Shown one piece after another: positions 1 to 6,636 of a DNA stretch of 18,814 bases. The notes beneath the pieces were generated by a model. That model was not told the origin of the DNA. It ran no database searches and was given only the letters and a program-made list of their open reading frames with translations. The DNA lies in contig JAYENK010000018.1 in NCBI GenBank assembly GCA_034722035.1, forward strand, positions 1 through 18,814, read 5' to 3'. Position numbers and translations under genes: made by a program. The first letter of the stretch is position 1, and each line of letters begins with the position of its first letter. Source of the DNA: JAYENK01 sp034722035 (GTDB lineage: Bacteria; Patescibacteriota; Patescibacteriia; Patescibacteriales; UBA12075).

Positions 1-24
1 TAATTCAGCTTCTTTTGTGTGCAT
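1..24 (-). CDS. 5' end of a cassette gene, cut by the window edge
   Basis: An ATG at 24-22 opens a frame MHTKEAEL that runs off the left edge without a stop. It is the expected place for the gene of the seventh cassette: same strand as all the other cassette genes and downstream of a leader minicistron whose stop lies 10 nt before this ATG. Only eight codons are visible, so no function can be given. It could be a chance frame, but the leader arrangement matches that of the DKNYY cassette. Confidence 0.45.
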
Positions 25-34
25 GTTGATTATA

Positions 35-72
35 TTAAATTAATTGTCCGAAGGACACCTTATTTCCCCTCT
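35..72 (-). promoter_or_regulatory. Leader minicistron of cassette 7 (SD-N7-GTG)
   Basis: On the minus strand AGAGGGG (72-66) is followed after exactly 7 nt by GTG (58-56) and a short frame encoding (V/M)SFGQLI with stop TAA at 37-35. The next ATG, the main cassette gene, is 10 nt further on. The same SD-N7-GTG arrangement occurs in cassettes 2, 5 and 6. The frame includes the palindrome GTCCGAAGGAC (46-56). Translation of this leader is inferred from the conserved spacing, not shown. Confidence 0.45.
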
Positions 73-151
73 ATAATAAATAAAAAAAATCAAATTTTCG
101 TCGTGTTCAAAGCATCAAAATGTTAAGTTCTTAAAAGATAAAAAATTTATT

Positions 152-244
152 TCGTACAACATATGCGAATATGCGAAGTCGGGCGTAGCCCGATTTGGGT
201 GGAGTGAGTGCAACGAACGAAACCGTATATTCGCTGTTATACGC
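152..244 (-). other. attC-like recombination site A6
   Basis: Ends are GTACAAC (154-160) and GTTATACGC (236-244). The outer stem pairs GCGAATATGCG with CGTATATTCGC (224-234), one wobble. Inside are GAAGT (175-179), a hairpin TCGGGC-GTA-GCCCGA (179-193) and the shared ATTTGGGTGGA (193-203). The second internal hairpin seen in the other sites is weak here. It separates cassette 6 (right) from the partial cassette 7 (left). Confidence 0.7.
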
Positions 245-399
245 CCCGAAGGGTCGGAGCGAAGCGGAGAAGTTCAAAAAATATTTTTCGTTATTATTCA
301 TCAGATAGGCTTTCGTTTGTTTATTATAAATTTGATTTTTTCGTTTTTAAAAAATGAAAGAGGGGTTAGGGGTGAATTTCATTTTTTAAAATTTATTAT

Positions 400-999
400 T
401 TAATCTATATACTTTTCAAATGGTTTGACGAATTTCTCAATCATATCTTTTGATCTTTTCCTCGCTTGTGTAACAAAATGTTTTAAGTATGCTTTCGCCC
501 ATTGCTTCATATTTCCTTGAAAATTTTGATTAAGATCACAAACATGAAATTGAACTTGCATCGCTGCCGCCCAGTTTATATACAAACTTTCTGGATTTGA
601 TTTAAATAAATTTGTAAAGTGGCAATCTTTACAAACAAGTTTATTTTCATTAAGTGCCCAATCAACTTCAAAGTAGTATATTATAAAAGTGTTAAAGTCA
701 TTATTATCGATCATTTTTGCACATAATTGAGCCAATTTGTATGCAGATATTATGTTTGGCGGTTGTGCAGATTTTGACATATTTCTTGTTTTTATGTCAA
801 TAATCTCATATTTACCATCATTGACAACTAAAATATCTGCTGTATCATTTTGTTTTTCTTCGAATGGATTTTCTAGACTCCATTTATCTGTTGCGTTTTT
901 TCCTCTACTCAAAAGAAACATTACTGTTGGAGACTTAAATAAATTATTTCTAGCTTCTATGCTCTGGGCACTAGAATTTTTTGTAAATAGATTATTCAA
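400..999 (-). CDS. HincII/HindII-type restriction endonuclease, N-terminally truncated
   Basis: The 199-residue frame closely resembles the type II endonuclease HincII (cuts GTYRAC), recalled as about 258 aa. With an offset of 59 residues, the active-site residues D114, D127 and K129 fall on D55, D68 and K70 (NDTAD, EIIDIKTRN). Base-contacting residues Q138, N141, N201 and A204 fall on Q79, N82, N142 and A145. Similarity begins upstream of the TTG at 999: codons to 1008 read YEY, as in HincII, but TAA precedes them. The first roughly 55 residues of the family are therefore missing, and no other frame in the leader supplies them. Translation would need TTG or another weak start. No GTYRAC methyltransferase is visible in the window. 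The catalytic core is intact, but the protein may be inactive, or the gene a pseudogene. Family identity is confident; activity is not. Confidence 0.88.
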   Translation of the reverse strand: MNNLFTKNSSAQSIEARNNLFKSPTVMFLLSRGKNATDKWSLENPFEEKQNDTADILVVNDGKYEIIDIKTRNMSKSAQPPNIISAYKLAQLCAKMIDNNDFNTFIIYYFEVDWALNENKLVCKDCHFTNLFKSNPESLYINWAAAMQVQFHVCDLNQNFQGNMKQWAKAYLKHFVTQARKRSKDMIEKFVKPFEKYID

Positions 1000-1041
1000 A
1001 TATTCATATTAATCACCATTATATTGTTAAAATTATTATCA

Positions 1042-1109
1042 TTATATAAGTTTTCCCCTTATGTTTAAATCGTTTTCGTAACGAAGAGAAGAAAACACAA
1101 ATTATCCCC
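1042..1109 (-). promoter_or_regulatory. Leader minicistron of cassette 6 (SD-N7-GTG)
   Basis: AAGGGG (GGGG at 1109-1106), 7 nt, then GTG (1098-1096) opens an 18-codon frame beginning (V/M)FSS and containing ENDLN; stop TAA is at 1044-1042. The cassette 2 leader also begins (V/M)FSS and contains ENNL. Further tiny ATG frames follow before the endonuclease frame at 999. It resembles a leader cistron; expression is inferred. Confidence 0.45.
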
Positions 1110-1196
1110 TTTCTTTGTTTTAGAAAAAATCAAATTTATTCCTCTTTTTAGAAAGCCTATCTTCATTATTCATCTTAGAAAAATATTTTTTGAATT

Positions 1197-1290
1197 GCGT
1201 ATAACGTTAGGGATAAAAGAAGTTTTTCTGGAAGAAAAATTTGGGAAAATTGCGAGCCGAGCAATTTTCCTTTTATCCCTTGTTATACGC
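1197..1290 (-). other. attC-like recombination site A5
   Basis: The ends GCGTATAAC (1197-1205) and GTTATACGC (1282-1290) are exact reverse complements. The outer stem pairs AGGGATAAAAG (1209-1219) with CTTTTATCCCT (1270-1280), 11 of 11. Inside are GAAGT (1219-1223), a hairpin 1223-1229/1233-1239, ATTTGGG (1239-1245, the following YGGA missing) and a second hairpin GGAAAATTGC/GCAATTTTCC (1244-1253/1261-1270). This is the cleanest example of the three-stem plan. Confidence 0.8.
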
Positions 1291-1429
1291 CCTGACGACT
1301 GTAAGGAGGAGAGCGCAGCGTGGCACGAAGCGATAGCGGAGTGAGTTAAATTTTCACTTATATATTAATCCGACCGAAGGGAGACTATTTGTCCGAAGGA
1401 CGAGGGGGAGTCCAGTTTTTGTTTCTTTT

Positions 1430-2677
1430 TTAAAAGAAATTTTTCATTATTTTGAAAAAATTCCGATACCTGTGTGAAAAATATCTATTATACAATTGCC
1501 TAAATTCTTTCTCACTTTCATGCAAATCTTTTTTTGCCAGTTCGATTGCATATTTTTTGTTTATTTTTCCAAATTCCTGAGCCATTTCAAGTCTATTGTG
1601 AGGTCCAGATAAGGAATTATTTTCTTCTAACCTGAATATATAAAAAATTATAGATAACCATAAGGAAACAACTCTTGCCTCAATAAATTGATTACTTTTC
1701 ACACTTAAGACAGATGGAATAAGTAATTTTGGAAAAAGAATATCAAGATTATCTAAATGTCCTAAAACAAATGCTAAGTTCCAGCTAACATATAGACTTT
1801 GCCATCCTTGTGATACTGGAAAATCAATAGAATAATTTTCTTTTAGCTGTTTGTAAAAATAATTTTTAGAGTTAGCCGGTGCTATCAACATTTTTCTATA
1901 TCTAATGTTAATATTCAAATTATTCAATTCTTCTGATAAAGCTTCAGCACATAAGGCATTTGCTTTGAATCCTTTGTTATAATCAGTAATTCCTGCTTCA
2001 TAAATATTGAGTTTTCCAAGTTCAAGGAAGCTTTTTATTTTGTTCTTTCTTTTTAGTAATTTATATTCAAAATAATTTAGTCTATGATTTTTATAGCAAG
2101 TTTTTAATTCCTCTTCTGATAGCTTAAAATCTCTAAATCGAGGATTGATATGAATCATCATCGGATCAATGGTCAATGCTTTAATAGATCCAAAAAATGT
2201 ATGACTCAAATTATATAGATTAAATAGCGCTTTGGTTGGATTGCTTAAATCAAGTCCATATTCTTTTTCCTTTGTTTTTATGTGAGCATGGATTTCATCA
2301 AAAAATACATCATTATTACATATAGATGAAGTTAAGTATTCAAGAATGAAAAGTATATGCGCCGATTTGATGATATTATCTGATTTTTTGAGCCAATCTT
2401 TTTTAAGGGCGAGTTCGAGAAATTCAATAATTGCTGGATGATTGTTTATTAGTGCTGTTTTTATATCAACAAATAATGGTTTGAATTCTTGCTCTTTTGT
2501 TTGAATTTCTTGTATGTCAAATATATTAACGGTGCTTTCAAAATCATCTAATTTCATTTCCTTGATAACTTCTTTCATTATCAAAGGATTAGTTTTCATA
2601 TCTTCAGACAAACCCAAAACAGATAATGATTTTGAGATTATTTTTTCAGCCTCTTTTTTGTTAATCGATTTTTTCAT
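1430..2677 (-). CDS. Hypothetical cassette protein, 415 aa
   Basis: I do not recognise a family. The frame is open to a TTG at 2695, but the ATG at 2677 (MKKSINKKEAEKIISK) is the more plausible start; neither has a good ribosome binding site. The product looks cytoplasmic and largely helical, with a lysine-rich N-terminus, no signal peptide, and a hydrophobic stretch near residues 345-355 (SLWLSIIFYIFRL) that could be a buried helix. The C-terminus is basic and aromatic (YNRYFSHRYRNFF). No nuclease, ATPase or DNA-binding motif could be picked out. It is the only gene of its cassette, preceded by a leader minicistron. Length and uninterrupted frame argue that it is real. Confidence 0.75.
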   Translation of the reverse strand: MKKSINKKEAEKIISKSLSVLGLSEDMKTNPLIMKEVIKEMKLDDFESTVNIFDIQEIQTKEQEFKPLFVDIKTALINNHPAIIEFLELALKKDWLKKSDNIIKSAHILFILEYLTSSICNNDVFFDEIHAHIKTKEKEYGLDLSNPTKALFNLYNLSHTFFGSIKALTIDPMMIHINPRFRDFKLSEEELKTCYKNHRLNYFEYKLLKRKNKIKSFLELGKLNIYEAGITDYNKGFKANALCAEALSEELNNLNINIRYRKMLIAPANSKNYFYKQLKENYSIDFPVSQGWQSLYVSWNLAFVLGHLDNLDILFPKLLIPSVLSVKSNQFIEARVVSLWLSIIFYIFRLEENNSLSGPHNRLEMAQEFGKINKKYAIELAKKDLHESEKEFRQLYNRYFSHRYRNFFKIMKNFF

Positions 2678-2714
2678 CTGTATAATATAAATCAACTTGC
2701 TAGTTTATAATTTT

Positions 2715-2765
2715 TTACTTTTGCGATAGCAAAATACAATATGTGCGTAGCACCTGGACTCCCCC
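2715..2765 (-). promoter_or_regulatory. Leader minicistron of cassette 5 (SD-N7-GTG)
   Basis: GAGGGGG (GGGGG at 2765-2761), 7 nt, then GTG (2753-2751) opens a 12-codon frame, (V/M)LRTYCILLSQK, stop TAA at 2717-2715. The SD-to-GTG distance equals that in cassettes 2, 6 and 7, although the peptide sequence differs. The main gene starts 37 nt downstream (ATG 2677), or 19 nt downstream if TTG 2695 is used. Confidence 0.4.
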
Positions 2766-2812
2766 TCTTTTTGCTTCTTTTTTCCAAAAAGAAGATAAGT
2801 GAAAATTTAATT

Positions 2813-3013
2813 GCGTATAACGTTTGCGTATATCTGAAGTTTTCATCCCAACTTTAACTGGATATTTTGATTATCAGACAACGCTTAATATTTTAAACTC
2901 CACCCAAATCTTCATCAAAACTAAGGGATAAAAATTTGGGCGGAGAAAAATTGGCGCTCCATATGGATTTAATTAACGCCAATTTTACGTAGCCAGATAC
3001 ACGCTGTTATGTG
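2813..3013 (-). other. attC-like recombination site A4 (long, composite)
   Basis: Ends are GCGTATAAC (2813-2821) and GTTATGTG (3006-3013). The outer stem pairs GCGTATATCTG with CAGATACACGC with one mismatch. Inside are GAAGT (2836-2840), a hairpin closed by TTTTCATCCC and GGGATAAAAA (2840-2849/2925-2934), ATTTGGGCGGA (2934-2944) and a second hairpin AAAATTGGCG/CGCCAATTTT (2947-2956/2977-2986). The first hairpin's large loop contains TCCACCCAAAT (2899-2909), an exact reverse complement of the shared motif, followed by CTTC. This suggests a nested inverted site remnant. Confidence 0.7.
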
Positions 3014-3641
3014 ATGTAGCCAGAAATTTATTTTATTATATTTTTTTAATTTCTCTATCATTTATTTATTTTTGTTTTTAATTTCAAACATTTCTGGTTT
3101 ATCTCCATGATAACGTGCAATTTCTTTGCCACTAGGATCAAGATAATAAAATTTTAATGTAAAGTCTCCTTGAGGGATGTTGTTAATGGTAAATTCTGAA
3201 CATTCTGCCGTATCTATTTCAGGGCATTCTCCTTGGCAATATTTTTTTATAAGAAAAATGTTTAAATTTCCTTCTTGATCAAAATTGCTTCTTACTTCTT
3301 TTAATCCATCTGCTCCTATACCTATGCTGGTCGTTTTTTTAATTTTTAAGGTATTTTTATTAAACCATTCATGAGAGAAAAAATTAAAATTTTTAATATC
3401 ACAACCGTAGCCGTTATTTTTAATGACATAACGGTGAGTGATTTCTAGAGATTTATTGTTTTCTAAAAAATTATTTTCATTTTGATTTGTTTTTATATTT
3501 TGATAAACAATAAGACCTAATATTAAAATAATAATAATAATGATGATAAGGTTTTTTTTCATAAGGCTGAATTAAATAATTAAATTGTTTTTAAGCTTTT
3601 AAAAAAATATAAGAAAATAAATTTCTGGCTATTTCACATAA
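2821..3641 (-). mobile_element. Gene cassette 4 (exported protein) with terminal inverted repeats
   Basis: Both ends carry GTTATGTG-type cores. Next to them 3017-3034 and 3614-3631 are an exact 18-bp inverted pair. After one mismatch, 3036-3049 and 3599-3612 are an exact 14-bp pair. The left arm abuts the gene stop almost directly; the right arm lies about 35 bp before the start. Confidence 0.7.
3062..3562 (-). CDS. Hypothetical exported or membrane-anchored cassette protein, 166 aa
   Basis: Family not recognised. The N-terminus MKKNLIIIIIIILILGLIVYQ is one strongly hydrophobic segment (residues 4-20) after two lysines. It is probably an N-terminal anchor rather than a cleaved signal, since no clear cleavage motif follows. 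The remaining roughly 140 residues would be extracytoplasmic and contain four cysteines (GCD, YCQ, ECP, ECS) that could pair. The C-terminal part (DFTLKFYYLDPSGKEIARYHG) looks like a beta-rich domain. The ATG at 3562 has no clear SD. It is the only gene of its cassette. Confidence 0.72.
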   Translation of the reverse strand: MKKNLIIIIIIILILGLIVYQNIKTNQNENNFLENNKSLEITHRYVIKNNGYGCDIKNFNFFSHEWFNKNTLKIKKTTSIGIGADGLKEVRSNFDQEGNLNIFLIKKYCQGECPEIDTAECSEFTINNIPQGDFTLKFYYLDPSGKEIARYHGDKPEMFEIKNKNK

Positions 3642-3820
3642 CGTTTCCGCATGATGCGAAATTTCATTTATTCTGCCTTATTATCATTATTAAGGAAAGA
3701 ATAAATAAAATTTGGGTGGAAGAAATTTATACTCCTTATTATTATTTCTCTTTGAGCGATAGCGAAAGAGAAAATTTAATAAATGTAAATTTCTGGAACC
3801 ACATATGCAGGTGTTATGTG
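3635..3820 (-). other. attC-like recombination site A3
   Basis: Ends are CACATAAC (3635-3642) and GTTATGTG (3813-3820), exact reverse complements. An outer stem around CGCATGATGCG and CCACATATGCAGG has one unpaired G, like the extrahelical bases of integron attC sites. Inside are GAAAT (variant of GAAGT), a hairpin TTTATTCT/AGAATAAA (3667-3674/3698-3705), ATTTGGGTGGA (3710-3720) and a second stem AGAAATTTA/TAAATTTCT (3721-3729/3786-3794). A CTCTTT/AAAGAG hairpin is nested inside. Its ends and motif are nearly identical to site A1. Confidence 0.78.
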
Positions 3821-4143
3821 ATGTTAAAAAATTACTTTTTATCGCAAAAAATCACACTTTCATTAGACATATTGTTTAAAGCCCAAGAACAGTTATATGT
3901 AGGATATTTACCATTTAACCTGTTTGCTTTATCTTTAGTGTTTCCTGATTCATCACCTATGGTTGTGCATGAATCTATGTTTTGAGTTATACAATTTTCA
4001 ATTACACAATTGTCGGAAATACATGACGTCTGTTTTACTTTAGTTGATTCTATTTTTTTATTACAACCTGTTAAGATTATTAACATAGTAAGTAGTATAA
4101 ATGTTTTTTTCATAGATTCTAGTAATTTTTCAATTTCATATAA
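3642..4143 (-). mobile_element. Gene cassette 3 (small lipoprotein)
   Basis: This is the shortest cassette, with cores GTTATGTG (3813) and CATATAAC (4137). The terminal inverted repeat is short here: about 23 bp next to the cores, including AAAAATTAC in both arms, with several mismatches. It contains one gene reaching almost from end to end. Confidence 0.6.
3832..4113 (-). CDS. Small cysteine-rich lipoprotein, 93 aa
   Basis: The start chosen is the ATG at 4113. The frame continues upstream to 4146, but that stretch lies in the attC core and inverted repeat. From 4113 the protein begins MKKTFILLTMLIILTGCNKK, a clear lipoprotein signal peptide with lipobox LTGC (lipidated Cys17). The mature part of about 77 residues holds six more cysteines and no recognisable domain. 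It would be anchored to the outer face of the membrane. The coding sequence lies between the inverted arms of a minimal cassette. Function unknown. Confidence 0.75.
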   Translation of the reverse strand: MKKTFILLTMLIILTGCNKKIESTKVKQTSCISDNCVIENCITQNIDSCTTIGDESGNTKDKANRLNGKYPTYNCSWALNNMSNESVIFCDKK

Positions 4144-4275
4144 CATATGCGTATAACAGAAGTTTTAAATTATTTTTTTGTTATAATTTTGCGTAGCAAC
4201 AACAAAAAAATAATTTAAAATTTGGGCGGAGGCTCACCGATAGGGGAGCCGTAGCCTGTTATACGCTGTTAGCTG
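4137..4275 (-). other. attC-like recombination site A2 with nested second core
   Basis: Ends are CATATAAC (4137-4144) and GTTAGCTG (4268-4275). The inner stem, GCGTATAACAG (4149-4159) with CTGTTATACGC (4256-4266), is 11 of 11 and itself contains the core sequence used by other sites. Then come GAAGT (4159-4163), a perfect 20-bp hairpin (4163-4182/4201-4220), ATTTGGGCGGA (4220-4230) and a short GGCTC/GAGCC hairpin (4231-4235/4246-4250). The nested core could be an alternative crossover point or a relic of an earlier boundary. Confidence 0.75.
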
Positions 4276-4406
4276 ATGTATATGTTTTTCTTTGATCCCG
4301 AGGACTCGGGATCACTTTTAAAAAGAATTAAATTTTGTTTTTCGTTTTGGGGCAAGGGGAAGAGGGGAATTAAAGGGGTGAATTCCCTTTGTCCCAAAAC
4401 CCCTAT

Positions 4407-6494
4407 TTATAATAAATTAATTTCTAATTTTTTAAATAATTCATCTGCTTGAGAAGTCTGATTTTCATTTTCCATAGTTATCCAAAAGTCGATTTTAATG
4501 TCATCAATAAAAGTAGTGTATTCTTTTATCTGGCAACTATCTCCGTGGCAATTAAAGGTTGATATAAAGAAATTTCTATCATTAAATTTTTCCAGTTTAT
4601 AATCCAAAAAGTTTTGATTATTCAAAAAAGCATTTTTTTGTCCGTTATATCTTGTTAAATCGGGATAGTCACTAAAAAAACAAGGAGTATCAATACCGCA
4701 GTCTGCAGTAAATTTTTGGATTGATTCTTCTGAAAAAAATTGAATTTCATTAAGCGATGGTAGCTGTTTATAGTTAAAGTCATATGAAGCAAAAGAGCCT
4801 CTACGATTTTCTTCATTGTTTTTTGTGATTGTATATTCTTCTGGAAAATTAATTTTTATTCCTATTTCCGGAACTATTAAATATCCAATAGTTTGTAAAG
4901 CTTTTCTTGATTCCTCTATTGCGTTTTTGTGCTGTCTAAGCTTGTTGCTCATGTCAAAGTCTGATGTATCGCGAATTGCTTTTATCCATTCTTTTTTAGT
5001 GAAATCTAAAAGTTTGTCAATTGGGATATTTGAATAAATATTTGCACCATAAATATTCCCATTTATCCCTTCGGTTATTGCAGATTGGGTGCCAATACCA
5101 CTGATTTCTTCGATTTCTTTTTTATAATTTCCATATTCATCATATTCGTAAACATATTTAGTAGATTGTGTGATTGCGCTGTCTTTTAGTGTGATCGAAA
5201 CATTTAAATATCCGTTAGTATCTTCAAGATTTCTTTTTTCTACAATTTTTCCTTGATTGTAAAGATTAATAAAATCCCTGGAATCAATATTTATTCCATT
5301 AGCATTTTCTCTTTTTATTTCAAAAGATTTAGGATTTGAGCCACTAATTACTTCGCCTTTGTAATAAAGGTTGTTATCATCGTGTGCATATTCACATCCG
5401 TCTATTCTGGTGGTGCTTGGAATTAAGCACTCAACTCTAAATGTTTGCGGGTCTGCGTTTTCAAGAATTTTTTCACCAAAATACACATAGTTTTTGTCCT
5501 TTGCGTAATTTGTGCTTAAAATTTCAAAGGTGTCGCTGTCAACGCCACTAACGATTCTGTTTTCAAAGTAATAATTATTATTATCTTTGGCATATTTTCC
5601 CTTATCATATACGTTTACCCATTTGCCTCCCTCAATTATTTCGAAAGAAGAACTGTCACTTCCTTCAATTTTTTCTAGATTATAGAAAGCGTTATTACTA
5701 TCTTTTGAAAAATAGTCGTTTATAAATTCAGTGTTATTAGATTTTGCTACACCAACACGATTGCCATGAAAATACTTATAATTTTTATCTTCTGCATTGT
5801 ATCTACCTTCTCCTTCTTTGATTTTAGGGTCTTTTCTGGCTACACCGCTGTAAGAAACAAATGTTTCCACATCAGCTCCATCAACTATACGATCAAATAC
5901 ATAAACATTGTTTTTATCTTTTGAATAATCAAATGGTAGAACTTGGAATGTATTTGGATCTGCACCATCTATGATTCCTGGAACTAGATTGGCAGACATA
6001 TTGCCAGTTAAGACTGGCTTTGCCAGATAAACTTTGTTTTTGTCTTTTGCATAGTATCCTTCTAAGATAATAAAGGTGCTTAGATCAACATTGTCTATTT
6101 TGTCTGTCCTTACATATACATTATTATTATCTTTAGCATAAACGTTGTTTAAAACTTCAAATGAGTTTACGTCGGCATCTGCAAGTAATGATTTTTTTAA
6201 TTCACTGTCGCAATGCATCGATACGCTACAGTTAGTGATGGTTTTATAATAATAAACTTGATTATTTTCAATTCTCCAACCATCATTTGATTTTTTGCTC
6301 GTATTTTGACTTGTTGAGCTTTGATTTGTTGAGCTTTGATTTCTCCAAAGAAAGAAAGATAAGATGGCAATAGATAAAAACAATATTGAACCGATAATGA
6401 TAATTTTTAGCAGATGTGTTTTTAAAAATGATTTATCCTCTGGTTGGGATAGAGAACCTTGATTATTATCATTATTATTATTTAACTCTTCCAT
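4407..6494 (-). CDS. DKNYY-repeat membrane-anchored protein, 695 aa
   Basis: A hydrophilic N-terminus rich in N, S and Q is followed by one transmembrane segment (about residues 28-50, IIIIGSILFLSIAILSFFLW) and a Ser/Thr/Asn linker. From about residue 75 to 395 come roughly eight repeats of the type YAKDKNNVYxxxxIxGADxxTFxxL, characteristic of the DKNYY family, found in surface or periplasmic proteins of various bacteria with no assigned activity. The remaining C-terminal 300 residues are unlike the repeats and contain several cysteines (CGIDTPC, NCHGDSC). The topology predicts that the repeats face outside. The ATG at 6494 lacks its own SD, but the stop of a leader minicistron is 9 nt upstream, suggesting translational coupling. 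Role unknown; a binding or envelope role would be a guess. Confidence 0.85.
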   Translation of the reverse strand: MEELNNNNDNNQGSLSQPEDKSFLKTHLLKIIIIGSILFLSIAILSFFLWRNQSSTNQSSTSQNTSKKSNDGWRIENNQVYYYKTITNCSVSMHCDSELKKSLLADADVNSFEVLNNVYAKDNNNVYVRTDKIDNVDLSTFIILEGYYAKDKNKVYLAKPVLTGNMSANLVPGIIDGADPNTFQVLPFDYSKDKNNVYVFDRIVDGADVETFVSYSGVARKDPKIKEGEGRYNAEDKNYKYFHGNRVGVAKSNNTEFINDYFSKDSNNAFYNLEKIEGSDSSSFEIIEGGKWVNVYDKGKYAKDNNNYYFENRIVSGVDSDTFEILSTNYAKDKNYVYFGEKILENADPQTFRVECLIPSTTRIDGCEYAHDDNNLYYKGEVISGSNPKSFEIKRENANGINIDSRDFINLYNQGKIVEKRNLEDTNGYLNVSITLKDSAITQSTKYVYEYDEYGNYKKEIEEISGIGTQSAITEGINGNIYGANIYSNIPIDKLLDFTKKEWIKAIRDTSDFDMSNKLRQHKNAIEESRKALQTIGYLIVPEIGIKINFPEEYTITKNNEENRRGSFASYDFNYKQLPSLNEIQFFSEESIQKFTADCGIDTPCFFSDYPDLTRYNGQKNAFLNNQNFLDYKLEKFNDRNFFISTFNCHGDSCQIKEYTTFIDDIKIDFWITMENENQTSQADELFKKLEINLL

Positions 6495-6503
6495 ATTTTA
6501 TAT

Positions 6504-6561
6504 TTAGTTAATTAAATTGTTTTCTGGAGCGAATGTGGAAGAAAACACGTTATTTCCCCTT
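6504..6561 (-). promoter_or_regulatory. Leader minicistron of cassette 2 (SD-N7-GTG)
   Basis: AAGGGG (6561-6556), 7 nt, GTG (6548-6546), then a 14-codon frame (V/M)FSSTFAPENNLIN with stop TAA at 6506-6504. The ATG of the DKNYY gene is 9 nt further on. The arrangement recalls ORF-11 in the class 1 integron attI region, known to help translation of cassettes lacking a ribosome binding site. Here the leader sits inside the cassette. Confidence 0.5.
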
Positions 6562-6636
6562 TTAATAAAATAAAAAATAAAATTTAATTCTTTTTAAAAG
6601 TTAGGGCGTTTAGCCCTAAAAGAAAAACATATATTT

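Larger units (their letters stand above)
160..1204 (-). mobile_element. Gene cassette 6 (HincII-like endonuclease) with terminal inverted repeats
   Basis: Boundaries are set at G^TT of the flanking cores on the minus strand. Outside the attC site, the 3' trailer and 5' leader are inverted copies in the same order: 273-289 with 1178-1194 (17 bp exact), 304-314 with 1151-1161 (11 bp exact), 327-342 with 1123-1138 (16 bp exact). Between them the arms diverge. The left arm has an extra GC-rich block (about 245-270) next to the core. The element carries one gene, the truncated endonuclease. Confidence 0.7.
1205..2820 (-). mobile_element. Gene cassette 5 (415-aa unknown) with terminal inverted repeats
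   Basis: The trailer and leader carry inverted copies in the same order: 1346-1361 with 2795-2810 (16 bp exact) and 1402-1415 with 2754-2767 (14 bp exact, includes the leader SD). T-rich/A-rich hairpins also sit near both ends (about 1420-1440 and 2775-2795). The left arm has a GC-rich insertion (about 1291-1345) next to the attC core, as in cassette 6. Confidence 0.65.

Noticed and set aside
3716..3985. 89-codon plus-strand frame
   Set aside because: It begins inside attC-like site A3 and overlaps the lipoprotein gene on the other strand; its sequence is made of site stems.
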